Shown here: positions 41,226 to 49,762 of the stretch, in pieces
How the letters are laid out: the number at the start of each line of letters is the position of its first letter
Numbering within the stretch: the first letter of the stretch is position 1
Source of the DNA: Thalassobius sp034670005
GTDB lineage: Bacteria; Pseudomonadota; Alphaproteobacteria; Rhodobacterales; Rhodobacteraceae
DNA: 64,000 nucleotides
Assembly (NCBI RefSeq): GCF_034670005.1
Contig: NZ_JAXMOH010000002.1
Span: 558,001 to 622,000, forward strand
Reading direction: 5' to 3'
Position numbers and translations under genes: made by a program
Notes under the pieces: generated by a model
Database searches by the model: none
Told to the model about the DNA's origin: nothing
Seen by the model: only the letters and a program-made list of their open reading frames with translations

Positions 41226-41562
41226 TATTGCGCTAACTTTCGCAACCCTGTCCGCATCGACTTCATTGGGCCAAGCTGATGTTCTGCAACTTGAAGAGCG
41301 CGCGCTCATTGTTTGCGAGTCGATAGGCGAAGCTAAAAGAACCCAGAGAATAACAGAGGCAACAGGGCAGCTTCCTGGTTATGGTCAGCATCGCTGCTGG
41401 AAAGTCAGCCCGCCAGCAGAAGTGCTTGTCATTGAGAGAATAGGAACATTCACTTCAATCGTTTATAGGAACCGGATTTACAAAGAGTGGTCGCCAACAA
41501 CTCCGGCTTGGCTACCTCAAACGTGGCTGGATGGAAGCACAGGTGTGATTTTTCGGGACTAG
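41194..41562 (+). CDS. Small exported protein of the element
   Basis: This 122-residue protein starts with a signal-peptide-like region (VLIRNIALTFATLSAS) with a likely cleavage after SLGQA, leaving a mature domain of about 90 residues with two cysteines (VCESIG and RCWKV) that could pair. It overlaps the preceding gene by 32 nt. A ribosome-site GGGAGAG precedes the ATG. Exported accessory proteins of satellites and prophages often alter the cell surface or block phages, but no function can be read here. AT-richer codon use suggests a separate origin. Confidence 0.65.
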   Translation: MTTPYQVLIRNIALTFATLSASTSLGQADVLQLEERALIVCESIGEAKRTQRITEATGQLPGYGQHRCWKVSPPAEVLVIERIGTFTSIVYRNRIYKEWSPTTPAWLPQTWLDGSTGVIFRD

Positions 41563-41678
41563 AAGTGTTGGGGCAGCGCAACTGCCGAGTGTGTGCCGCC
41601 CCCATAAATAACTAAGGTGACAACCCCAGATCATGCACAGAATCGTTGATCCGGGCTTCATAGGCAAGAGGAACGACG

Positions 41679-42254
41679 ATGAATTTTCTGAATTCACAAG
41701 CGGCCAAGGCCGAGATGAAGAAGGCCGTGAACGTGGGCACCACGTCGGCTAAGACCGCGACCGCGCCCAAGAAGAAGCTGACGAAAGCTGCCCAGGCTAA
41801 GGTGCAGAAGGCCAAGGCGGCGAATGAGAAATGGGAACGGCCCAGCCTTGTCGGCATACATCGGATGATGGCAGGCACAGACCTCAAGGCCGGGGTGCTC
41901 CTGCACCACATCGTGTTCGAATGGTGTAATCGGAACAAGAAGCTGGAACGCGACGGCAGGGAATGGCTGGCCCATAGCCGGGATGCCTGGGCACAAGCTG
42001 CGGGGCTGACGTTCGCTGAATTCAAGAACACCGCCCTGCCAAGGCTAAAGCAGGAGTGCAGCGGTTTCTTAACCATGCGGGCGATGGGCAACGGCTCCGA
42101 CAAGAAACTGTGGGTGAGCATCAACGACATGGCGATGATGGAGCATTACAACCACGTCACGGGGATGCCGCTCGACATGTACAAGGCCCAGCTAGAGGGC
42201 ATAGGGCCGGGGTTCCAGAAACCACCGTCCTACGCCTATTCAGCGAGCCTGTGA
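41679..42254 (+). CDS. Winged-helix type replication/regulatory protein of the element
   Basis: This 191-residue protein has a Lys/Ala-rich, basic N-terminal tail (about 1-50) and a winged-helix-like domain (HSRDAWAQAAGLTFAEFKNT, then a wing with FLTMRAMGNGSDKKLW). Proteins with this WLAHSxxxWAxxxGLT pattern are found near phage and plasmid replication regions. AGAGGAAC precedes the ATG. The dyad-rich gap that may be its target begins 14 bp after its stop. Replication initiator or transcription factor are both possible. Confidence 0.7.
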   Translation: MNFLNSQAAKAEMKKAVNVGTTSAKTATAPKKKLTKAAQAKVQKAKAANEKWERPSLVGIHRMMAGTDLKAGVLLHHIVFEWCNRNKKLERDGREWLAHSRDAWAQAAGLTFAEFKNTALPRLKQECSGFLTMRAMGNGSDKKLWVSINDMAMMEHYNHVTGMPLDMYKAQLEGIGPGFQKPPSYAYSASL

Positions 42255-42267
42255 CAGCGGTTCAAAA

Positions 42268-42431
42268 GTCATTAGGTAATGACGATTGAAACCCCGTGCC
42301 GCGTAGGCCCAAAAGTCCGGTTTTATGACGATTATTAATCGTCACGATCTACGGACGATTAGATACTATAAATAGTATCTGTCTTAGAGAGACGCATAAG
42401 AGAGAGTTAAGGTCATTACTAAAGTAATGAC
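42268..42431. repeat. Cluster of four perfect palindromes, candidate origin or operator
   Basis: In 164 AT-rich bp there are GTCATTA-GG-TAATGAC (42268-42283), TGACGATTA-T-TAATCGTCA (42326-42344), AGATACTAT-AA-ATAGTATCT (42361-42380) and GTCATTACT-AA-AGTAATGAC (42412-42431), all perfect. The first and last share the same half site. No gene is visible over 42268-42426. Spaced dyads of this kind are typical of replication origins or multi-site operators. Confidence 0.75.
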
Positions 42432-42543
42432 GCAAAGCACGTCGCTGGCGCTCCGTCTTCGCCAAGGGCTATCGCCTCAATATATCGGGCGAGATATGGG
42501 CAGATCGCAGGTATCTCCCCGAAGACCCTCACTCCCCCAATAG
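42427..42543 (+). CDS. Possible 38-residue peptide with HTH-like segment
   Basis: ATG at 42427 lies inside the right arm of the last palindrome. The frame encodes MTQSTSLALRLRQGLSPQY followed by IGRDMGRSQVS, which resembles the first helices of a helix-turn-helix. The ribosome site is poor. It may be chance; the overlap with the dyad would suit an autoregulated small protein. The following 42544-42682 shows nothing I can support. Confidence 0.2.
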   Translation: MTQSTSLALRLRQGLSPQYIGRDMGRSQVSPRRPSLPQ

Positions 42544-42682
42544 CCCCCTCGCTCCCACAGGATTGACGTACAGCCTGGGCCGGAGTAATTGGGAACTGCT
42601 GATGCCCGCCGGTCCTACATGATCGGCGCTCGCACTTCGCGGGCGGGCACCATGCAAGCCAAACCATTCAGCTTGCCTTGGT

Positions 42683-42895
42683 GTGCCCGTGATCCAGACC
42701 TATTCCCTCTCTGACTCTCTGCGCGACTCGCTGAACGCCGTCTCTGCGCGTCGGCTACCTGCACCCATCCCGACCCGTCGCACCGACTCAGCGGCCAGCA
42801 CAACGCCTTGGGGACCCCTGTCCGCACGGGGGGAGGGTGACGCAACTATCGTGGCACGGGGGGGCTACCCAGGAACGCGGAGGTGGGCCGCGTGA
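42683..42895 (+). CDS. Small protein translationally coupled to TerL
   Basis: The frame from GTG at 42683 (or 42689) encodes about 70 residues (VIQTYSLSDSLRDSLNAV, then a Pro/Arg/Gly-rich tail). Its TGA overlaps the GTG start of TerL by 4 nt, which supports real translation. A small terminase subunit is expected at this place, but the sequence is shorter than usual and shows no recognisable TerS helix-turn-helix. Function unknown. Confidence 0.5.
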   Translation: MPVIQTYSLSDSLRDSLNAVSARRLPAPIPTRRTDSAASTTPWGPLSARGEGDATIVARGGYPGTRRWAA

Positions 42896-44421
42896 TCCGT
42901 CTCAAGACCAAACCCAAGCGCACACGCATTGACCTGCTGGCGGAGTGGCTGGCGGATACCTTCGTCGTGCCTGCCGGGCCGTCTCGTGGCGAGCCTCTAC
43001 AACTTCTCGACTTCCAGCGCGCATTCCTGGCGGATCATCTGGAGGACGACGACAACGGCTCCCCGCGCTATCGAACCGTCGCGTTCTCTTGCGCCAGAAA
43101 AAACGGGAAGAGCGCGACACTGGCGGGCCTGCTGCTGGGCTATATGTGCGAAAGCTCGCCGCTGTTCATCCCAGGGTTTCGGGCCGCGATCACCGCGCCC
43201 AGCGTCCAGCACGCCCAGCTTGTGCCGCAACAGATGATGGACCTCTTGGAGGCTGCGGAATACGACGTCGGGATTTGGTTCGTGAAGTCTCCGCTCCCCG
43301 GTGTCCTGCACGGTCCCCAGGGTGGCAAGCTACAATGCCTGAGCGGCCAGCGCACGGCGGGGCACGGCCTCGACCTTGACCTTGCCCTTGTTGATGAGGC
43401 TGGTCTGCTTCCGGCTGCGAACGAAAGCCTCCAAAACACGATGGATGCAGTCGCGGCACGGGATGGCCGTGTTCTGGTAGTGGGCACCGCTGGCGACGGT
43501 CCTGCTTTTCGTGAAATACTCGACAACCCCGACGCCCGCACGTCCGTGCACCTATACGCCGCCGACCTCTCCGACGATGTGTCCGACCCCGCCACTTGGG
43601 CGAAGGCAAACCCCGGCTTAGGCGTCATCAAGAGCGAAGCCTTCATGCGTGACGCGCTGGCCAAGGCCGAGCAATCCGGCTCACTCACCGAATTCCGCGT
43701 CTGGCACTGCAACGAACCGCTCAGCCCGTCCCGCCAGCTCCTACTGGAGTACCAGACGCTCCAGGCCGCATACGATGCCACCGCCAGCCTGATCGACGGC
43801 GAACCCGTCTTCATCGGTATGGATTTGGGCGGCTCAGCCGCGATGACTGCCGCCGCCATCATCGGGGCCGAAAGCGGCGTGATCCGGCCCTTGGCGGCGT
43901 TCCCTGGGGAGGGCTTGGACCTCCTACAGCGTGGGAGGCGTGACGCGGTAGGCGACCTGTACGTGAAGCTCCACGACAGCGGCGAGCTGTTCACCACCAG
44001 CGGCCAAGTCACCGATGTCGCCGAATTCTTGGCCCGTCTCCGCGAAGAAGTCGGTGCTCACCCTGTCCTGAGTATCAGCGCCGACCGATTCCGCGACAGC
44101 GAGTTTCGGAGCGCAATGGCCCGCGCCAAGATTGATTGGCCCATCGTCACCAGGGGCACCGGCCCGCGTGACGGCGACCAAGACATTCGGGCGACCCGAC
44201 GTCTTTTCCTCAGCGGCAAGGCCAAGCTGCAACGGTCCATGCTGATCGAAGCCGCCATTGGTGAAGCCGATGTGCGCGTGAGCGCGACAGGGGCCGTCCA
44301 GCTCGACAAGAGCCACGCCAATGCCCGGATCGACGCCGCCCAGGCTCTTGTGCTGGCGTGTTCTGCCTTCGTCACCGCCCAGGATGCACCCCAGCCGACA
44401 TTTGAGGTGCAGCTATGGTAG
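42892..44421 (+). CDS. Terminase large subunit (HK97 type)
   Basis: This 509-residue packaging motor has an N-terminal ATPase with Walker A SCARKNGKSAT (about residues 65-75) and Walker B LALVDEAG, and a C-terminal RNase H-like nuclease starting with IGMDLGGSAAMTA and ending with the acidic HANARIDAAQALVLA. Start GTG 42892 is chosen because GGAGG lies 7-8 nt upstream and the start overlaps the previous stop; GTG 42883 is also in frame. The neighbouring HNH gene suggests cos-type DNA cutting. Confidence 0.92.
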   Translation: MIRLKTKPKRTRIDLLAEWLADTFVVPAGPSRGEPLQLLDFQRAFLADHLEDDDNGSPRYRTVAFSCARKNGKSATLAGLLLGYMCESSPLFIPGFRAAITAPSVQHAQLVPQQMMDLLEAAEYDVGIWFVKSPLPGVLHGPQGGKLQCLSGQRTAGHGLDLDLALVDEAGLLPAANESLQNTMDAVAARDGRVLVVGTAGDGPAFREILDNPDARTSVHLYAADLSDDVSDPATWAKANPGLGVIKSEAFMRDALAKAEQSGSLTEFRVWHCNEPLSPSRQLLLEYQTLQAAYDATASLIDGEPVFIGMDLGGSAAMTAAAIIGAESGVIRPLAAFPGEGLDLLQRGRRDAVGDLYVKLHDSGELFTTSGQVTDVAEFLARLREEVGAHPVLSISADRFRDSEFRSAMARAKIDWPIVTRGTGPRDGDQDIRATRRLFLSGKAKLQRSMLIEAAIGEADVRVSATGAVQLDKSHANARIDAAQALVLACSAFVTAQDAPQPTFEVQLW

Positions 44422-44798
44422 CACGTCGCCAGAACCGTACCGTGCTCGACACTGCCCAGTGGGCGAAGTCGATCCGCCCCGCGATTGCACATCGCGCGAA
44501 ATACCGATGCCAAGAGTGCGGCAAATTCGTGGGCCTTCACGGGCATGTCGATCACATCGTGCCCCGTGCTGATTGTGAAGCCGCGATGATCGACCCGCGC
44601 GACCCGTCGAACCTCCAGTACCTCTGCCCGAGCTGCCACAACGCTAAATCCGCCCACGAGAAGGCCGCTCGCCAGCCCGACGCTAAGCCGCCTAAGCGGC
44701 CCCGCTCGAATGTTCCAGGCCGTGAGGCGTTTCACGCGGCACTAGGAATTGCAGATGATTGCAATGGCACGAGTACAAATCGGGGATTGACACAATGA
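44415..44798 (+). CDS. HNH endonuclease
   Basis: This 127-residue nuclease has the HNH fold with structural zinc: YRCQECGKFV, HVDHIVPR with catalytic His, and NLQYLCPSCHNAKSAHE. HNH proteins beside TerL, as in phage HK97 (gp74), are needed together with the terminase for cos-site cleavage and head morphogenesis. It overlaps terL by 7 nt and the next gene by ATGA. Confidence 0.92.
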   Translation: MVARRQNRTVLDTAQWAKSIRPAIAHRAKYRCQECGKFVGLHGHVDHIVPRADCEAAMIDPRDPSNLQYLCPSCHNAKSAHEKAARQPDAKPPKRPRSNVPGREAFHAALGIADDCNGTSTNRGLTQ

Positions 44799-45289
44799 CT
44801 GACACCTTCCGCGAAACGATCCTCGAAACCTTCGCCTTGTCCTTGCGAGACGTGACCGGGGGCCAGCCCGTCGAAGACCCGTATCCGCTCAGCTTCTCCG
44901 AAGTTGTACGCGGGCCTCTGCGCCTGACCTCGCCCAAGCGCCTCACTGCTGGCGTGGTGCCGGTGAAAGAGACCAAGGCTCTTGGCACCAGCTTTGTCAC
45001 CTGCCGCTTGGAAGTCTCGATTGATTTCCGTTACCGGGGCCAGCCTGGGGAAGAACCGGCCAAATTCGTTGAAACCATCATCGGCATGGTGCAGCGGCGT
45101 ATCCTGTCCGACCGCACCTTGAACGGCCTCGCCGTTGACACCGATGAAGGCGGGAACGTCGTCAACATGGACGACCCCGAGGACGCCAGCGCCGAAGGTT
45201 CGGTGTTCTTCATCGTGGAGTACCGCCACGACCTCGACGACCCCCGGCACTATCTGGGCCAGCCCCCGGCTGAGGCGGTGGCGACATGA
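44795..45289 (+). CDS. Neck or tail-terminator-like protein
   Basis: This 164-residue protein starts MTDTFRETILETFALSLRD, contains DPYPLSFSEVVRGPL and a beta-rich middle (VTCRLEVSIDFRYR), and ends acidic. The layout is like the small tail-terminator proteins that cap the neck, but identity is by pattern and position only. It overlaps HNH and the next gene by ATGA. If correct, it would provide the surface on which a helper tail docks. Confidence 0.55.
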   Translation: MTDTFRETILETFALSLRDVTGGQPVEDPYPLSFSEVVRGPLRLTSPKRLTAGVVPVKETKALGTSFVTCRLEVSIDFRYRGQPGEEPAKFVETIIGMVQRRILSDRTLNGLAVDTDEGGNVVNMDDPEDASAEGSVFFIVEYRHDLDDPRHYLGQPPAEAVAT

Positions 45290-45936
45290 GCGCAGCACAC
45301 GAAATCGGCCTGAGCGTCAGCTTCGGGAACAAGCGGTATTGGGATGCCTGGGCGGGCCTCGACGCGCTGGCCGATACTCTGGGCCGCAACGTCGATGACC
45401 TGGGCCATGTCGTCGCGCGTGAGATGCGCGTGTTCATCAACGAAGAGATGGAAAAGCTCGCCAAGCGGCATTCCGGCACCACCACGACGAACACGGCACT
45501 TGCCGCCCGAACCGGGCGGCTTGTCCGTGAGCTGCAGCGTGGGGGCGTCGTGCATGACGCCCAGAAGATCGAAGACGTGTACGGCCAGATCACCTTGCCC
45601 AGCGAGTACCGCATTCACGAGTACGGCGGGACGATCCGGCCCAGCGAAGGCAGCTACCTGTTTGTGCCGTTGCCTGCTGCGCTCAAGGCCGATGGCACGC
45701 CCAAGAAACTCAACCCGCGCCAGTGGCGGGATACCTTCATCGCTGAGAGCCGCAACGGCAACCTCCTGCTGTTCCGCCGCGTCGGGCGCAAGCTCGAACC
45801 CCTCTACGCCCTGAAACCCCAAGTCAAAATCCGGCCCCGCCTGGGGCTGGTGAACCAGATGAAGAAAGGCTTCCCCGAATTCGCGGATCGAATGCTTGAA
45901 GCCCTTTTCGACAACCTTACTCGCGACATCAACTGA
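45286..45936 (+). CDS. HK97 gp10-like head-tail joining protein
   Basis: This 216-residue protein has the early LADTLGRNVDDLGHVVAREMR helix, ARTGRLVRELQRG and YRIHEYGGTIRPSEGSYLFVP segments that resemble gp10/gpG-like joining proteins (the HEYGGTI part is a hallmark of this group). The C-terminal half is less conserved. It is coupled to the previous gene by ATGA and followed by the capsid gene after 10 nt. Confidence 0.65.
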   Translation: MSAAHEIGLSVSFGNKRYWDAWAGLDALADTLGRNVDDLGHVVAREMRVFINEEMEKLAKRHSGTTTTNTALAARTGRLVRELQRGGVVHDAQKIEDVYGQITLPSEYRIHEYGGTIRPSEGSYLFVPLPAALKADGTPKKLNPRQWRDTFIAESRNGNLLLFRRVGRKLEPLYALKPQVKIRPRLGLVNQMKKGFPEFADRMLEALFDNLTRDIN

Positions 45937-45946
45937 GGAACTTACA

Positions 45947-47209
45947 ATGTTGAAATCCCAAGAAATCCAACTGGCCCAGAGCAAGCGCCGGGAGCGCATG
46001 GCAGAAATCCAGAAGGCCGACGAAATCAACGACGATGGCCGCAACGAACTGCGCAACCTTACCGACGCCTACCAAGGCGCAGAGGTGGAGCTGCGGGCCG
46101 CGCTGGTGCTGGAGGATGCCGAACGCGCATCCATCAAGGAACCCGACAACGCCGGCCAGGACTTCGAGCGTGAGTGCCGCCAATTCAGCCTGTCGGGCAT
46201 GGTGGCGTCGATCACCGAAGGCAAGCCCCTGTCTGGCCGTGAACTCGAAGTCAGCCAAGAGCTGGAGCAACGCAACGGCCCCGGCCAGAAGGGCGGTGTG
46301 CTGGTGCCCTGGGAAGCGTTGGAGGTTCGGGCCGATGCCGTGACCGACGCCACGGCGGGCACCTCGCAAGAGTTGGCCAGCCGTCCGACCATGAACGCCC
46401 TGCAACGGTTCTTCGAGACCAGCGCCGCCCAGCGGTTCGGTATCCAGGCCCTGCAAGTGACCGGCACGCCCAGCTTCCCCGAAGTGACCGGGGGCGGCTC
46501 TCTGTCGTGGGTCGCAGAAGGCAGTGGTGCCGATGCTGCGGCGATCACCACCACGGCGAAGGCACCGACGATCCACACCGCCACCGCCCGCTATGTCGTC
46601 ACCCGCCAAGCGACCCGTCAGAACGCGGCCCTCGAAAGCATCCTGCGCCGCGATCTGGCAGAGATCATGCGCGAAGGTATCGACAAGGTGGCGTTCCAGG
46701 GCACCGGGGCCAGCGAAGACCCGGCGGGGCTGGAAACCGTGTTGACCGGCAGTCGTGCAATCGACGTGTCCGACACCGCGTCCTTCTCCGAATTCCTGCT
46801 GCGGGCCACCGAACTGCAGGAGACGGCCAAGCTGGGCGATCCGTCTGGCGTCCGCTTTGCGGGGGCACCCATCGTTCACCAGACCCTTGCAGATACGCTG
46901 GTGACGGGCACCGCCGTCTCCGAACTCGACCGCCTCAAGAGCGCCGGGTTCGGGATGCTGTGGAGTCAACAGGTTTCGGCCCGTGGTGCCCGTGACGCCA
47001 CCGACAAGGGCGCGTCGAACGTCTACCTCAGCGCCGGGAGCGGGTTCGGTTACATGCCCACCTGGGGCGGGGTCGAGATGATCGTTGACCCGTATTCGGA
47101 GAGCAAGTCGGGCAAGATCGCGATCACCTGCTTCTCCTTCCTCGACCTGCTGTTCCAGCGCATCGATACGCATTGGCTGAAGCTGGAAAACGTCCAGGAC
47201 CGCGCCTGA
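45947..47209 (+). CDS. Major capsid protein, HK97 fold with N-terminal delta domain
   Basis: This 420-residue protein has an N-terminal charged coiled coil (about residues 1-100), the expected scaffolding delta domain removed by the protease, then the HK97 core: GGVLVPWEAL, LSWVAEGSGA, AFQGTGASEDPAGLETV and C-terminal GFGYMPTWGGVEMIVDPYS. The start MLKSQEI follows GAGGAAC. The protease gene overlaps the stop by one base and is downstream rather than upstream as in HK97. Confidence 0.92.
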   Translation: MLKSQEIQLAQSKRRERMAEIQKADEINDDGRNELRNLTDAYQGAEVELRAALVLEDAERASIKEPDNAGQDFERECRQFSLSGMVASITEGKPLSGRELEVSQELEQRNGPGQKGGVLVPWEALEVRADAVTDATAGTSQELASRPTMNALQRFFETSAAQRFGIQALQVTGTPSFPEVTGGGSLSWVAEGSGADAAAITTTAKAPTIHTATARYVVTRQATRQNAALESILRRDLAEIMREGIDKVAFQGTGASEDPAGLETVLTGSRAIDVSDTASFSEFLLRATELQETAKLGDPSGVRFAGAPIVHQTLADTLVTGTAVSELDRLKSAGFGMLWSQQVSARGARDATDKGASNVYLSAGSGFGYMPTWGGVEMIVDPYSESKSGKIAITCFSFLDLLFQRIDTHWLKLENVQDRA

Positions 47210-47805
47210 TGGAGCAAGCCCGGCTGATCTGGCCCGCCTCTGACCTTGAGGTGCGGCAACAGGGGAAACGCCCGATCATCGCCGGGCGGTTCCCTTACAA
47301 CTCGCTGGCGGTGCTCTCTGATCGGGGCACCGTCCGCAAGGAAAGCATCATGCCCGGCGCTTTCTCCTACACGCTGGACGACCCCGACCGGGAAGTGAAC
47401 CTTCTGTTCGGCCACAGCTTCGACCGGCCTCTTGCTTCACGGTCCAGCGGTACGCTGGAGCTGAAAGACAGTGAACGGTTCCTTGAATTCGTCGCCACCA
47501 TCCCTGAGGGCGCAGACCGCGCATCGCATGTGGTCGATGCCCTGGCGATGATCGGTTCGGGGCTGGCGACAGGTATCAGCCCAGGGTTCCGAGTGCCGCC
47601 GTCCGATGTGGTGCCGGGGGCGGAAAAGCTGGTGCCTGAGCCGGGAAACCCCGCTGTGAAAATCCGGCAACTCTGGGCGCTCTTGCTCTTTGAACTGAGC
47701 ATCGTCACCCGCCCCGCCTACGGCGACAGCGAAGCGGAGTTGCGGGCCTTGTCTCGGGATGCCCTGGCCCACGTTGCCCGCCCGGAAAGGATCATCCTGC
47801 CGTGA
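47209..47805 (+). CDS. Prohead maturation protease, HK97 family (U35)
   Basis: This 198-residue serine protease cuts the delta domain from the capsid protein. Catalytic His is in LLFGHSFDRPLAS and Ser in FELSIVTRPAYGDSEA. The RKESIMPGAFSYTL segment after the first strands is typical. The TGATG overlap with capsid and GTGA overlap with the connector show one coupled transcript. Its place after the capsid gene departs from the portal-protease-capsid order of HK97-like phages. Confidence 0.92.
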   Translation: MEQARLIWPASDLEVRQQGKRPIIAGRFPYNSLAVLSDRGTVRKESIMPGAFSYTLDDPDREVNLLFGHSFDRPLASRSSGTLELKDSERFLEFVATIPEGADRASHVVDALAMIGSGLATGISPGFRVPPSDVVPGAEKLVPEPGNPAVKIRQLWALLLFELSIVTRPAYGDSEAELRALSRDALAHVARPERIILP

Positions 47806-48365
47806 TTACCCTACTCGAAACCACGTTCACCCCCGGCGATGATCCTGCAACCTCGCTCCTGGCGTCCGAAGTTGCCTTCGAAGCGGATGCAACCGAGACC
47901 GAGGCCACGGCGATGCTGAGCGCGTCCTGGTCGCAGATCGAAGCCTTCACGGGCCGCACCTACCGCGACACGACCGCCGGAAAGATCATCGTCAAGACCG
48001 ATGCCCCCATGCAGTACCAATGGCCCAGGTATCCCTTCCCCGATGCTCTGACGGTAGAGGCGTATTCGGGTGGGTTCTGGGCGTCTGCAACGGCCTCTTA
48101 TGTGGCCGAAGCCGGGTTGATCGACCTCGACCCGTTCACGCTCTACCGGCTGACCCAGACCGGCACCGTAGCTGGGGCACCCGTCACGGCGGGGGTGGAA
48201 CAGGCCGTCTACAACCTCGCCCTGTACCAGCTCATGCAAGGCCCCAGCCGCCGGGAATACCGCTCCCAAACCTCTGGAGACTTTGCGTTCACCCGTGAAG
48301 CGTTGATGCCTGTCTTTCGCGGCTCAGGTGCTGGGGCGCTACTCGCATCGGAGGTGCGCCAATGA
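47802..48365 (+). CDS. Head-tail connector (gp6-like)
   Basis: This 187-residue protein resembles the gp6-like connector family that forms the ring under the portal. It is helical at the N-terminus (ATETEATAMLSASWSQIEAFTGRTYRD), beta-rich in the middle (IIVKTDAPMQYQWPRYPFP) and ends in a helix VEQAVYNLALYQLMQGPSRREYRS. The GTG start overlaps the protease stop and the stop overlaps the portal start by 4 nt. Confidence 0.8.
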   Translation: MITLLETTFTPGDDPATSLLASEVAFEADATETEATAMLSASWSQIEAFTGRTYRDTTAGKIIVKTDAPMQYQWPRYPFPDALTVEAYSGGFWASATASYVAEAGLIDLDPFTLYRLTQTGTVAGAPVTAGVEQAVYNLALYQLMQGPSRREYRSQTSGDFAFTREALMPVFRGSGAGALLASEVRQ

Positions 48366-49372
48366 TCTGGCCGTTCAAGCGTAAATCCGACGACATGGAA
48401 CAGCGCTCTATGGGCGTCACGCTGGCCTATATGGAGCATCGCCGCCGGGGCCTTCTCACCGATGGGGCCGTGCCCTTGTCTGCTACGGTAGGCACCGCCT
48501 TGCACTACTGGACCAGCGGCTTTGCGATGCTCGACCTCGCACCCGTGCCCGTCGATCCTGCCACGCTGGCGGCGATGGGCCGTGACCTTCTCTTGCGGGG
48601 GCAGACATGCTGGCACATCCGGGCCGATGGCTCAGACCTCAGGCTAGATCACGTCGCCTATTGGGACGAGTTGGCCGGGGGCAAGTTTCATCTGCACATC
48701 GCGCATCCGAACTCGACAGAGACGCGCAAAGCCCTGGCCGATGAGGTGTTGAAGCTCACCATCAACGCAGACCCTGCCACCCCGTGGCAAGGCCGCTCTC
48801 CCTGGGCGATGATGGGCCTCAGCCCCGCCTTGATGGCGGAGATCGAACGCGCGGTAAGCAACGCCACGGCGTACACCGGCAAGGGCCTCCTGCCGATGCC
48901 CTCGACCATTCCAGAGGAGCAACAGGCCAAGGCCGCGACCGGCCTGCAATCGTCGTCGCTTGCCGTGGTATCCTCGAAAGCTGACTTCGCACACCAGACC
49001 GGCGGGCACACTTCCGAATTCCGCCGGGTGGACCTGACCCCGGACCTCCAGAAGGCCGACCTCAACGGCTTCACCACCGACCTGCACCACCGTCTCCTGA
49101 CGGGATGCGGTATCCCGCCAGCACTGGTGACGGGCAACGGCAATGCCGGGGCCATGCGGGAAGGGTATCGGCTCTTTGCACTGCAAACTATCTTGCCGCT
49201 TGCCCGCCAATGCCTGCCCGAACTGACGCGCAAGATTGGCGTCCAGACCGTCAGCATTGACCAGATGATGTCCGCCGATGTGGCGGGCCGTGCCCGTGCC
49301 GTAGGTGTTCTTACAGGGGCCGGGGTGCCCCTCGACAAGGCCATGAAGTTGGCGGGGTGGAGTGATGAGTAA
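48362..49372 (+). CDS. Portal protein, short form
   Basis: This 336-residue portal is shorter than the roughly 400-420 residues of HK97-type portals; the N-terminal wing domain is compressed (ALHYWTSGFAMLDLAP replaces the longer stretch). The stem and crown part is normal: DLTPDLQKADLNGFTTDLHHRLLTGCGIPPAL, with GNGNAGAMREGYRLF. The portal forms the dodecameric vertex for DNA entry and for attachment of the neck. It is the seventh gene of the head module rather than near the terminase. Confidence 0.88.
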   Translation: MIWPFKRKSDDMEQRSMGVTLAYMEHRRRGLLTDGAVPLSATVGTALHYWTSGFAMLDLAPVPVDPATLAAMGRDLLLRGQTCWHIRADGSDLRLDHVAYWDELAGGKFHLHIAHPNSTETRKALADEVLKLTINADPATPWQGRSPWAMMGLSPALMAEIERAVSNATAYTGKGLLPMPSTIPEEQQAKAATGLQSSSLAVVSSKADFAHQTGGHTSEFRRVDLTPDLQKADLNGFTTDLHHRLLTGCGIPPALVTGNGNAGAMREGYRLFALQTILPLARQCLPELTRKIGVQTVSIDQMMSADVAGRARAVGVLTGAGVPLDKAMKLAGWSDE

Positions 49373-49754
49373 GCTATCCGCCCTCGCCACCGCCAAGCGT
49401 GCCGCACGCCAGAACCCCGCCTTCAAGCAGGCGATTGTGTACGCCACCGCGACGGATGCCGGGGCACCCGTCTACACGGCAGAGGGTGAGCTGCAGTATG
49501 ACAAGGCCGACGACACGCTGGGCTATATCGACAAGACCAAGGAAACCGTCCTGACCCTGGCCGCGACCTATCAAGGGTCGCACCTCGTTACCGTTCTGAG
49601 TGAGGTTGCCCCGAACGGCGCGGCCCTGATCCTGATCGACAGCACGTTCTATCAAATCGTGTCGGTGCATTCGTCCAACGTCCTGGCAACGATGGTGACG
49701 TATGATTGCCGTGCTCTCGACGCCACCGACGCCCCGACGATCCGAAACGCTTGA
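49365..49754 (+). CDS. Probable head-tail adaptor/stopper protein
   Basis: This 129-residue protein overlaps the portal stop by 8 nt. It has an N-terminal helix (MSKLSALATAKRAARQNPAFKQ) and a beta-rich domain (VYATATDAGAPVY; ALILIDSTFYQIVSVHSS). The FYQIVSVHSSN part resembles small stopper-type proteins that have the pattern of a beta barrel. The assignment is from position and pattern only. Confidence 0.5.
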   Translation: MSKLSALATAKRAARQNPAFKQAIVYATATDAGAPVYTAEGELQYDKADDTLGYIDKTKETVLTLAATYQGSHLVTVLSEVAPNGAALILIDSTFYQIVSVHSSNVLATMVTYDCRALDATDAPTIRNA

Positions 49755-49762
49755 AGTGCCCC

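Noticed and set aside
42652..42714. Short frame with PWCARDPDLF, reminiscent of WhiB proteins
   Set aside because: It encodes only 20 residues without the other cysteines and WhiB is an actinobacterial family, so it is chance similarity.
42419..42845. Minus-strand frames in the gap before TerL as a possible divergent repressor
   Set aside because: Both are Cys/Ala/Pro-rich with no helix-turn-helix or ribosome site and overlap the palindromes, so a repressor could not be supported.
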